Shown: positions 1 through 6,054, counted from the first letter of the stretch. The stretch: DNA of 17,156 nucleotides from Planctomycetota bacterium (GCA_023434205.1 JAEYTB010000103.1:1-17156), one strand, 5' to 3'. Notes: generated by a model from the sequence alone, not told the origin. Made by a program: numbers and translations.

Positions 1-38
1 GCGAGCACCGCGACGGCGAGCAGGGGGAGGGTTCTCAT
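1..38 (-). CDS. 5' end of a protein with an N-terminal signal peptide (partial)
   Basis: Only the first 12 complete codons are in the window, read from an ATG at 38-36. They give MRTLPLLAVAVL, one Arg followed by a Leu/Ala/Val stretch, which is what the start of a Sec signal peptide or a first membrane segment looks like. The start lies 17 nt after the stop codon of the 144-residue gene on the same strand, so the two could be co-transcribed. No clear Shine-Dalgarno sequence is visible in the gap. The rest of the protein is outside the window, so function cannot be judged, and a chance ATG cannot be excluded. Confidence 0.45.
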   Translation of the reverse strand, partial: MRTLPLLAVAVL

Positions 39-55
39 GGCGGGAGCGTACCCGA

Positions 56-490
56 TCACGCGGCACGCTCGTGCCAGCGGGCGGGGCGGACGTTGCTGGG
101 GGTGTTGTGGGCCTCGCGCCAGTCCTCGGCGTTGCGGAGGGTGAGCTCGGCGGGCATGGTCTTGCGGTAGCCCAGCAGCCGGATCACCTCGAGCACGTCG
201 GTCCAGGTGGGGAAGGCCTTGTCGTTGGACTTCTTGAAGGCCTCGATGGCCATGAGGAACAGGAACTGCTCTTTGGTCAGCTCGCCCTCCTCGGCGGAGC
301 GGGTGAAGTCGGAGAGGCGGCGGCCGACGCCGCGCCGGCGTTCCAGGCCGGTGGGCTGACCGTCCACGGTGACGGCGCGGCGGTCGCCCCAGAGGCGGCG
401 GTCAACGACCGTGCCGGGCGGGGGGCCGGGTGGGCGGGTGCCCTGGGCGTTGGGCTGGGTGGGGTCGGGGGTGGCGTTATCGGCGGGCAT
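56..490 (-). CDS. hypothetical protein with RRxxxRR-type motifs
   Basis: 144 residues; I do not recognise the family. The first ~30 residues are Pro/Gln/Thr-rich and look disordered. Residues ~30-60 hold two similar basic clusters, DRRLWGDRR and ERRRGVGRR. Such clusters recall the RRxxxRR c-di-GMP-binding signature in front of PilZ domains, but no PilZ fold is evident after them. The C-terminal two thirds looks like a small helical domain (EQFLFLMAIEAFKKSNDKAF, then WTDVLEVIRLLGYRK) ending in a Trp/Arg-rich tail. The ATG is preceded by a GAGGGAGAG-like ribosome-binding site about 6 nt away, supporting this start. It is soluble, with no signal peptide. The next gene on this strand starts 17 nt beyond its stop. 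Confidence 0.8.
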   Translation of the reverse strand: MPADNATPDPTQPNAQGTRPPGPPPGTVVDRRLWGDRRAVTVDGQPTGLERRRGVGRRLSDFTRSAEEGELTKEQFLFLMAIEAFKKSNDKAFPTWTDVLEVIRLLGYRKTMPAELTLRNAEDWREAHNTPSNVRPARWHERAA

Positions 491-546
491 GGGTGCTCTC
501 CCTCGGGCCCGCCGCCGTTCTGGGACCAGGTCGCTACGGGCGCGGG

Positions 547-816
547 CTAGAGATCTTCGTCCTCGTCGTCGTCCTCGGCCTCTTCATCGTCAGCCTCGGC
601 GTCGCCCTCCAGCTCTTCCTCGTCATCTTCGAGGAAGCTCTCGTCCTCTTCCTCAAAGTCCTCGCCTTCCTCAAAGTCGTCATCGTCGCCGAAGACCTCG
701 TCCTCGTCGTCCATGTCGTCCTCATCGTCGATGCCCATCACAGCGGGCATGGCCGCGGGTGAGAGCCAGGGGCACACGGGGTCGAGCGTCTCAAGTTCAA
801 GCGTTGCGATAGACAT
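547..816 (-). CDS. extremely acidic small protein
   Basis: 89 residues starting MSIATLELETLDPVCPWLSP. The first ~28 residues are ordinary and moderately hydrophobic. From about residue 29 the chain is almost entirely Asp and Glu with a few Phe and Gly. I chose the ATG at 816 because a GAGAGGGTGG ribosome-binding site lies just upstream. The same frame stays open further upstream to about 1041, but that stretch has no comparable site and looks like leader. A polyacidic tail like this could chelate metal, mimic nucleic acid or bind basic proteins; none of this is shown by the sequence. The Arg-rich Rho and RNase E tails elsewhere in the window are conceivable but unproven partners. It is separated from the 144-residue gene by 56 nt on the same strand. 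Confidence 0.75.
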   Translation of the reverse strand: MSIATLELETLDPVCPWLSPAAMPAVMGIDDEDDMDDEDEVFGDDDDFEEGEDFEEEDESFLEDDEEELEGDAEADDEEAEDDDEDEDL

Positions 817-854
817 TGGGCCACCCTCTCGAAAGTTGATCCACACACGAGCCG

Positions 855-875
855 CCGCGGAGGTCCCGTCCGCGG
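855..875 (-). repeat. perfect inverted repeat in the leader of the acidic protein gene
   Basis: CCGCGGA at 855-861 and TCCGCGG at 869-875 are exact reverse complements separated by 7 nt. In the leftward transcript they would form a 7-bp GC-rich hairpin about 40 nt upstream of the acidic protein start codon. No U-run follows, so it does not look like an intrinsic terminator. It could be a structural element of the leader or an operator. Confidence 0.5.
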
Positions 876-907
876 ACTGACGCCGCCACACTCGGCCATC
901 GTCCCGT

Positions 908-931
908 CGTTCCGACGCGCCATTCGGAACG
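908..931 (-). repeat. second perfect inverted repeat in the same leader
   Basis: CGTTCCGA at 908-915 and TCGGAACG at 924-931 are exact reverse complements around an 8-nt loop. The arm sequence differs from the 855-875 repeat, so this is a second independent hairpin rather than a duplicated operator. Both lie between the putative leftward promoter and the acidic gene. Confidence 0.5.
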
Positions 932-1020
932 GCGTGGGCCGCGGTTCCGGGTGGGGCGCGACCATTGTTCCGCCCTCTCCGGTCCCGGACCACCCGGCTG
1001 TGCCGCCCAAGTGCGGCGGT

Positions 1021-1048
1021 ACAGTACAATCCACCCCGCACAAGTCAA
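1021..1048 (-). promoter_or_regulatory. possible sigma70-type promoter for the acidic protein gene
   Basis: On the minus strand TTGACT (1048-1043) is separated by 16 nt from TACTGT (1026-1021). The -35 matches consensus at 5 of 6 positions; the -10 matches at only 3. It sits in the AT-richest part of the spacer and would give a leader of about 200 nt containing both inverted repeats. Assigned by eye. Confidence 0.3.
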
Positions 1049-1125
1049 TCCGCCCTCGCCCGCGTCCTTATCCACCAACTACCCACCGGCCGGACTACCG
1101 TGTGCGCCCCTCCCCGGCAATCCGC

Positions 1126-1737
1126 ATGAAGAACGAATCAAGCACAGACCCACGTTTCCTGGCCCTGCTCGCCGCGGCGGTGCTTCCAGGGCTCGGGCAC
1201 GTGGTCGCCGGCGAGCGGGCCCGGGGCGTGCTGGTGGGGGTGGGCGTGCTGGGCCTGTTCTTCGGCGGCATGTTCGTGGGCGGGATCGACGTGATCGACA
1301 GCAAGGACAACCGGGTCTGGTTTATTGGCCAGGCCCTCGTCGGCCCCGTCGCCTTCGGCGTGGACTGGGCCCACCAGGAGCGGTTCAAGGCCTACGACCC
1401 CAGCGTCCGCGGCATCGTGAGCGCCCAGGAGCTCGCCCGCATGGGCAAGCGGTCCGCCTACCCCAACGAGCAGCGGGTGATGGAGAACGTGACCACCAAC
1501 CAGGGCGTGGTCCGCATCCCGGTCTTCGTCGAGACGCCGGGCATCTCCAAGCCCCCCAACCGCTCCTCGGTGGGCAAGGTCAACGAGCTGGGCACCCTGT
1601 TCGCCACGATCGCCGGGATGCTGAACCTGATCGCGATCATCGACGCGGGCTTCCCGGGCCGGCCCCGCAAAGAAGAAAAGCGCAAGGACGCCGACCAGAT
1701 GGGCGCGGCCTCCCTGGCCCCGGGGGGTGGGCGGTGA
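1126..1737 (+). CDS. membrane protein with a PGLGH-type N-terminal segment (DUF6677-like)
   Basis: 203 residues. The N-terminal hydrophobic part contains LLAAAVLPGLGHVVAGERARG (roughly residues 14-34), the PGxGHxxxGxxxxG pattern of small TM2-like planctomycete membrane proteins; from memory it best fits the family named DUF6677. About four membrane segments are visible: ~13-24, ~35-55, ~68-80 and ~155-175. A soluble loop lies between the third and fourth. The Lys/Arg/Glu-rich end should be cytoplasmic. I use the ATG at 1126 because the hydrophobic domain begins directly after it; the frame is open further upstream, but that stretch looks non-coding. No good ribosome-binding site is seen. Its stop overlaps the start of the next gene. 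Function unknown. Confidence 0.8.
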   Translation: MKNESSTDPRFLALLAAAVLPGLGHVVAGERARGVLVGVGVLGLFFGGMFVGGIDVIDSKDNRVWFIGQALVGPVAFGVDWAHQERFKAYDPSVRGIVSAQELARMGKRSAYPNEQRVMENVTTNQGVVRIPVFVETPGISKPPNRSSVGKVNELGTLFATIAGMLNLIAIIDAGFPGRPRKEEKRKDADQMGAASLAPGGGR

Positions 1738-1976
1738 TGCTCCTGGGCTACACGCCGTTCATCGACCCGATCGATGTCCACGCCTGGTGGTACCTGCTCA
1801 TCGTGCCGGTGTCGGTGCTGATCGCCATCGCGTACAAGGCGGTGCGTGTGCATGACCTGCGCGACTTCCCCAAGGAGGTTGTGGTCATGTCCATCCAAAT
1901 CGTGGTGGTCATGGCCCTGCTGGGCGTCGCGAGCTTCTTGTTTGTCGAGAAGGTGCTGCCCCTGATCGCGGCCTGA
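1737..1976 (+). CDS. small two-TM membrane protein, translationally coupled to the upstream gene
   Basis: 79 residues. The A of its ATG is the last base of the preceding TGA (TGATG), the classic arrangement for coupled translation, and a G-rich run just upstream can act as ribosome-binding site. Two hydrophobic helices are visible, about residues 17-33 (WWYLLIVPVSVLIAIAY) and 48-70 (VVVMSIQIVVVMALLGVASF). They are joined by a short charged loop, KAVRVHDLRDFPKE. Both ends are probably on the same side of the membrane. The coupling suggests it acts with, and in equal amounts to, the 203-residue protein. Its stop is 5 nt from the stop of the convergent kinase gene. Family not recognised. Confidence 0.75.
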   Translation: MLLGYTPFIDPIDVHAWWYLLIVPVSVLIAIAYKAVRVHDLRDFPKEVVVMSIQIVVVMALLGVASFLFVEKVLPLIAA

Positions 1977-1981
1977 AGCCG

Positions 1982-4306
1982 CTACTTGCGGGTCGCGGAA
2001 ACCACCGCCGAGCGCAGCCCCGACAGCGGGGTCTCGACGGGGGCGAGCAGCGCGCCGGCCCGGGCGTATTCGGCCCCGCCGCCGATGACCACCACTTTGG
2101 CCCCGGGGTGGGCCTGCTGGTAGGCCGCGACCCCCTCGGGCGTGGTGTGCGCGGCGTCGGTGATCCACAGGTCAGAGGCGTCGGAGGGGTCGGGCGAGCC
2201 CTGGATCGCCCGCAGGCCCACGGCTTCGAGCACCACGGAAAGGTACGCCGCGGAACGCGGGTCTTTGACGGAAATGTGCCCCAGGCCGCGCACGCCGCCG
2301 GCCTCGGGCGCGGCTTCCGGCGTGCCGGCGACGGGGAGCAGCAGCTCGACTGTCGTTCCCATGCCCAGGCGGCTGCGGATTTCCATGGAGCCGCCGGCGT
2401 TGCTGACGATGCCGAACACCATCGCCAGGCCCATGCCCGTGCCGCCCTGCCCCCGGGCCTTGGTGGTGAAGTAGGGCTCGATGCTCCGGCGGCGGACCTC
2501 CTCGCTCATGCCGGTGCCGTCGTCGATCACGGTGAGGCGGACCATCGCGGCGTCGCCCGCGCCCACCGGGGAAGCCGCGATCTTGATCGAGCCCTGGGCG
2601 CTGGGGCCGCGGGCGGCGATGATGGCGTCGCCCGCGTTGGTGACGAGGTTGAGGACGGCCTGGCTGAGGCGGTGGGGCGCGAGGGCGATGGGCGGGGTTG
2701 CCGGGTCGACCTCGCAGGCGACCACGATGTCCTTGGGGACGGACGCCTGCAGGAAGCGGGCCGCGTCCTTCTTCCATGCCAGCAGGTCGGTCTCGGACTG
2801 CTCGGAGTCCTGGGCCGCGTCGCGGGAAAAGAGCCGCATGCCCCGCGAGAGCGAGCCCAGGTAGCCCACGATCGAGCTGATGGCCCCCACGCTCTCGGCC
2901 ATGCCCGGGTTCGCCGGGGATTGCTGCGCGGCTTTCGATAGCTCCTCGATGTGGACCCGCAGCGGCAGCAGCGAGTTGTGCAGGTCGTGGCCCAGGCCCG
3001 CGGCGAAGGTGCCCAGCGCGGCCATGCGCTCGCTGCGGCGGAGCTGCTCGTGGGAGCGTTCCAGCTCCAGGGTGCGGTCGAGCACCAGCTCTTCGAGGCG
3101 CTCCTTGTGGCTCGCGAGCTCGAAGGCGGTGCGGCGGAGCTGGTCCTCGTTGTGGCGCAGCGTTTCCTCGGCGAGCTTGCGTTCGTGGGCGTCGATGACC
3201 GAGCCGATGTAGCCGAGGAACTCGCCGCTTTCGGAGAACCGGGGGCGGCCGGCGTCGATGGCCCAGCGGTAGCCGCCGCCGGGGGTGTGGAGGCGGTAGT
3301 CGAGGTTGAAAGGGGCCCGCGCGAGGTTGGCCTCGCGGAAGATGCGCTCGGTGGGCTCCCGGTCGTCTGGGTGGACCATCTCCAGCCAGCCGAAGCCCAG
3401 GGCCTGGCCCTGGGGCTGGCCGGTGTAGTCGTACCAGCCGCGGGACATGAAGGAGCACCGCCCGTCGGCCTCGGTCATCCAGAGCAGGGCGGGGGCGGTG
3501 TCGGCCATGTTCTTGAACCGCTGCTCGCTCTCGCGCAGGGCGTCCTGGGCGTGCCTGCGGGCGGTGATGTCGTGGACCATGACGTAGAAGCCGGTCACGG
3601 CGCCGCCGGCGTCGCGGGCGGGGAGGTAGGTGGCGTCGATCCATCGGGCCGGCCCGTGCTGGTAGGGCGCCTGCACCTCGAAGTTCACCACTTCTCCCGA
3701 GAGGGCGCGGTCGATGTAGGGCCGCAGTCGATGCACCGTCCCCTCGCCCAGCACCTCGCCCATCGTCTTGCCGACGACATCCTCGCGGCGGACGCCGAAC
3801 CAGACCTCGTAGGCGTGGTTGAGGAACTGGTAGCGCAGGTCCTTGCCGATCACGCTGATGAGGGCGGGCATCGCGTCGGTGATGTCGCGCAGCCGGACCT
3901 CGTGCTGGGCGAGTTTGGCGGGCAGGTCGCGGGCCTGCTCCGCGAGGCGGCGGTGCCGCTCGCTGCGCGAGCCGATCCACACGCAGACCAGGAACGTGAC
4001 AGCGACAAGGACCAGCGCGATCTGGTGCTGGGCGGGGGTGGTCGCGGCTTCCGACTCGGGCGTCACGATCAGCAGCACCGTCGCGGCGAAGGCCACGCCC
4101 GCCGTGGCGAGCCCCACCCGCAGCCCCCACCACGAGGAGGTCAGCAGCACCCAGATGAACAGGAAGGCGAAGGGGAACCGAGACCCCATCAACGGGACCA
4201 GCGCGATGCGCGCGGCGACCAACGCCGCAACGCCCGCGAGCGCGAGGGTCCACGCAACGATCGGCCTGTTGAGCGTGGGTCGCAGGTTGGAGAACTCGCC
4301 CGCCAT
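1982..4306 (-). CDS. membrane PAS-PAS sensor histidine kinase with degenerate receiver-like C-terminus
   Basis: 774 residues. Four membrane segments at about 17-40, 43-60, 63-82 and 95-112 form an N-terminal bundle with only short loops, so sensing is likely within the membrane or by the PAS domains. PAS 1 spans ~135-250 and PAS 2 ~258-375; both end in the usual PAC-type strand followed by a linker helix. A coiled coil (~376-425) leads to the dimerisation domain with phospho-acceptor His440 in GLGHDLHNSLLP. The ATPase domain has its N-box at 553-560 (NLVTNAGD), DDGTGM at 595-600, YFTTK at 612-616 and GTGMGL at 622-627. The last ~100 residues resemble a receiver: Asp717 in DLWITD aligns with a phospho-acceptor, but the acidic pair is reduced to KD (681-682) and the C-terminal Lys appears lost. 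The DHp, ATPase and tail regions are closely similar to the kinase at 14427-16169, with a different sensor half. Rho lies behind it on the same strand. Confidence 0.93.
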   Translation of the reverse strand: MAGEFSNLRPTLNRPIVAWTLALAGVAALVAARIALVPLMGSRFPFAFLFIWVLLTSSWWGLRVGLATAGVAFAATVLLIVTPESEAATTPAQHQIALVLVAVTFLVCVWIGSRSERHRRLAEQARDLPAKLAQHEVRLRDITDAMPALISVIGKDLRYQFLNHAYEVWFGVRREDVVGKTMGEVLGEGTVHRLRPYIDRALSGEVVNFEVQAPYQHGPARWIDATYLPARDAGGAVTGFYVMVHDITARRHAQDALRESEQRFKNMADTAPALLWMTEADGRCSFMSRGWYDYTGQPQGQALGFGWLEMVHPDDREPTERIFREANLARAPFNLDYRLHTPGGGYRWAIDAGRPRFSESGEFLGYIGSVIDAHERKLAEETLRHNEDQLRRTAFELASHKERLEELVLDRTLELERSHEQLRRSERMAALGTFAAGLGHDLHNSLLPLRVHIEELSKAAQQSPANPGMAESVGAISSIVGYLGSLSRGMRLFSRDAAQDSEQSETDLLAWKKDAARFLQASVPKDIVVACEVDPATPPIALAPHRLSQAVLNLVTNAGDAIIAARGPSAQGSIKIAASPVGAGDAAMVRLTVIDDGTGMSEEVRRRSIEPYFTTKARGQGGTGMGLAMVFGIVSNAGGSMEIRSRLGMGTTVELLLPVAGTPEAAPEAGGVRGLGHISVKDPRSAAYLSVVLEAVGLRAIQGSPDPSDASDLWITDAAHTTPEGVAAYQQAHPGAKVVVIGGGAEYARAGALLAPVETPLSGLRSAVVSATRK

Positions 4307-4316
4307 CCGAGCTGGC

Positions 4317-4346
4317 AGTTTACATGGTGGAGCGTCGCATCCGCAA
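4317..4346 (-). promoter_or_regulatory. possible promoter giving a leaderless or very short-leader kinase mRNA
   Basis: On the minus strand TTGCGG (4346-4341), 18 nt, then TAAACT (4322-4317). The -10 ends only 10 nt before the ATG at 4306, and no Shine-Dalgarno sequence precedes that ATG. If used, transcription would start at or next to the start codon. Each hexamer matches consensus at 4 of 6 positions. The gene could equally be read through from rho, 73 nt upstream. Confidence 0.3.
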
Positions 4347-4379
4347 TGAAAGAACGCTCATCCCCTGCGAACGCGTGTT

Positions 4380-5597
4380 TTACTGCACGCTGCCGACGAG
4401 CCCCGCGTTGGTCGGGAACCGCTTGAGCGCGGCGAGGAGCTGCTCGACCTGCTGCGGCGGGGGCATCGCGAGCAGCCGCCGACGCAGCGCGGTCATCGTC
4501 TTGACCTCCTGCTCGGTGAGGAGCAGGTGTTCCTTGCGCGTGCCGCTCTCGGCGAGGTTGATGGCGGGGAACATGCGCCGCTCGGCGATCTTGCGGTCCA
4601 GGATCAGCTCCATGTTGCCGCTGCCCTTGAACTCCTCGAAGATCACCTGATCGGCCTGGCTGCCCGTATCAACCAGGCAGCTCGCGATGATGGTGAGGCT
4701 GCCGGCCTCCTCGCTGTTGCGGGCCGAGCCGAAGAGCTGGCGGGGCACCTCCAGCGCCTTGCTGTCCAGGCCGCCGCTGAGCGTGCGCCCGCTGCTGGCG
4801 TGCTTGCGGCTCTGGTTGAACGCGCGGCCCACGCGCGTCAGCGAGTCCATCAGCACCACCACGTGCCGGCCGGCCTCCACCATCCGCTTGCACCGCTCGA
4901 TGGTGCTCGTACACACCTCGATGTGCCGCTCGACGGGGTGGTCGTTGCTCGAGGCGATGACGCGGCAGCGCTGCTTGGGCGGGGTGATCGGACCGCCGCC
5001 GGCGTTGGCCTCTTCGAGGAGTTTGGGACCCTCGCCGTGGGCGAGCATCTCGTTGGCCAGCGCGACGCCGCCGGTGGCGGCGGGGGAGACGAAGGTGCGG
5101 CGGAAGTCGGTGACTTCCTCGGGCCGCTCATCCACGAGCAGCACAACGACCTCGACGTCGGGGTGGTTGCGCAGCAGGGCGGTGGCGATGTCCTTGAGGA
5201 GGGTGGTCTTGCCTGCCTTGGGGGGCGAGACGATGAGGCCGCGCTGGCCGCGGCCGATGGGGCAGAACAGGTCGATGAGGCGGCACGACGCGGGGCAGCC
5301 GGGGTACTCAAGGGTCAGCCGCGGCTGGGGGTCGATGGAGGTCAGGTCCTCGAAGCGCCTGAAGTTGGCGGGGAAGTCGATGGGCTGGCCGTCGACATCG
5401 AGGACGCGGGGGCGGTTCTGGGGCTGGCCGTTGTTGTGGGGCGGGCGCGGCTGCAGGGCGGTGCCGGACTGGGGCTGGTGGTAGCCGCCCTGGTGGCCCC
5501 CGCCGCCTCCCCCCCCACCACCGCCGCCCCCGCCGCCGCCGCGACCGCCGCGACCGCGACGCCTGCGGCGTCTGGAACCTCCCCCGTGCATGTCCAT
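4380..5597 (-). CDS. rho: transcription termination factor Rho, lacking a recognisable OB-fold domain
   Basis: 405 residues from the ATG at 5597, which has a GGGGGAG ribosome-binding site about 7 nt upstream; a second ATG two codons later is possible. Rho is the hexameric RNA-dependent ATPase that ends transcription at untranslated RNA. The helicase core is clear: RFEDLTSIDP (81-90), PIGRGQRG (113-120), P-loop PPKAGKTTLL (125-134), DERPEE (156-161), Walker B VVVLMDSLTR (246-255), Q-loop SGGLDSKALEVPR (274-286) and R-loop EEFKGSGNMEL (321-331). The N-terminus is unusual. Instead of the helical and cold-shock RNA-binding domains there is an Arg block (RRRRRRGRGGRG, 9-20), 15 Gly (20-34) and a Gln/Pro linker that runs straight into the core. 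About 40 extra residues (~168-210, Gly/Ala/Pro-rich) interrupt the core after DFRRT. The core makes identification safe; RNA loading must differ from the E. coli protein. Confidence 0.95.
   Translation of the reverse strand: MDMHGGGSRRRRRRGRGGRGGGGGGGGGGGGGGGHQGGYHQPQSGTALQPRPPHNNGQPQNRPRVLDVDGQPIDFPANFRRFEDLTSIDPQPRLTLEYPGCPASCRLIDLFCPIGRGQRGLIVSPPKAGKTTLLKDIATALLRNHPDVEVVVLLVDERPEEVTDFRRTFVSPAATGGVALANEMLAHGEGPKLLEEANAGGGPITPPKQRCRVIASSNDHPVERHIEVCTSTIERCKRMVEAGRHVVVLMDSLTRVGRAFNQSRKHASSGRTLSGGLDSKALEVPRQLFGSARNSEEAGSLTIIASCLVDTGSQADQVIFEEFKGSGNMELILDRKIAERRMFPAINLAESGTRKEHLLLTEQEVKTMTALRRRLLAMPPPQQVEQLLAALKRFPTNAGLVGSVQ
5496..5540 (-). repeat. Gly-codon tract in rho, including a run of eight identical bases
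   Basis: Fifteen consecutive Gly codons encode residues 20-34 of Rho. On the plus strand this is a CCN-rich tract with eight consecutive C at 5509-5516. Triplet changes would alter the Gly count in frame; a change within the C8 run would frameshift rho near codon 28. Confidence 0.85.
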
Positions 5598-5969
5598 GCA
5601 AAAACTCCCCCGCGCGGCGTGCGCGGTCCAAGACTCGAGGCGTCCGCTTCTGACCCAGCCCGGGCTCTTTGAAGCCCGCCGGAGAACCCCGGTGGCCGGG
5701 ATCAAGCCGCGTTATCCACGGCAGCCGGGAGCGGCTCCGCCCCGGCCTACGCACCATGGATCTTTCAGCTTGGCGAGGGTGGGGCAATGCCCGTCCTCGC
5801 CCTTGCACACTCTGCTGCGCTCCTGGAACAGGCCCGCTGAAACTCAGCCATTGGGGCCCTGCGCGATGAACTTTCTCTGGTCCAGTCGATTCGTCGGGCG
5901 GTCGACGCCAAGCCTGGCGGCAGGGCGGACGCCGTGGGATCCGGCTCGCGGACCCCCACACCATACACA
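5598..5969 (-). other. long rho leader, no gene recognised
   Basis: About 370 nt between the putative rho promoter and the rho start codon, leaving the remainder before the divergent ptsI start at 6055. Short open frames exist on both strands, but their composition looks like random high-GC sequence. The stretch contains a stable hairpin (5772-5801) and TTATCCACG at 5712-5720. In several bacteria rho leaders are long and carry autoregulatory attenuation; that role here is inference. I looked for RNase P, tmRNA and SRP RNA signatures and saw none. Confidence 0.5.
5772..5801. repeat. hairpin in the rho leader
   Basis: GGCGAGG (5772-5778) pairs with CCTCGCC (5795-5801). Inside, GGGC pairs with GCCC around a 3-nt loop, separated from the outer stem by a GT/GT internal mismatch. 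No T-run follows on either strand, so it is not a standard intrinsic terminator. It may be a structural element of the rho leader transcript. Confidence 0.45.
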
Positions 5970-5998
5970 ATCAGAGCCAATCTTGCACGTGGTGTCAA
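5970..5998 (-). promoter_or_regulatory. putative sigma70-type promoter for rho
   Basis: On the minus strand a perfect TTGACA (5998-5993), exactly 17 nt, then TCTGAT (5975-5970), which matches the -10 consensus at 4 of 6 positions. The sequence around it (5960-5990) is one of the AT-richer spots in this area. It would produce a leader of roughly 370 nt. Confidence 0.45.
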
Positions 5999-6054
5999 GG
6001 GGCGGGGGCCGGCCGCGTTAGAATCCCGGCCCACCCGGGACGAGACCCGCCGCA

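Larger units (their letters stand above)
817..1125. other. divergent intergenic region between the acidic protein and the membrane-protein pair
   Basis: 309 nt without a convincing gene. It holds two perfect inverted repeats (855-875 and 908-931), a weaker 5-bp stem at 1002-1017, and AT-richer sequence around 1021-1048 that carries promoter-like hexamers for the leftward gene. On the plus strand TACAAT at 1025-1030 is a good -10 hexamer for the rightward gene, but no matching -35 is present at the right distance. TTATCCACC at 1066-1074 differs from the DnaA box by one base. Confidence 0.6.

Noticed and set aside
817..1041. Longer N-terminus for the acidic protein
   Set aside because: The extra 75 residues would be translated from hairpin-containing leader with no ribosome-binding site, whereas a good site precedes the ATG at 816.
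1066..1074. DnaA-box-like TTATCCACC, with a second near match TTATCCACG at 5712-5720
   Set aside because: Two isolated single-mismatch copies 4.6 kb apart, with no dnaA, dnaN or AT-rich unwinding region; not an origin.
2951..4426. A 491-codon open frame antisense to the PAS kinase and its upstream region
   Set aside because: Shadow frame; Gly/Val/His/Glu-rich low-information translation opposite well-defined PAS and membrane domains.
5598..6054. Candidate structured RNA gene (RNase P, tmRNA, SRP RNA) in the rho-ptsI gap
   Set aside because: None of the conserved sequence signatures I know for these RNAs is visible on either strand; kept only as leader sequence.
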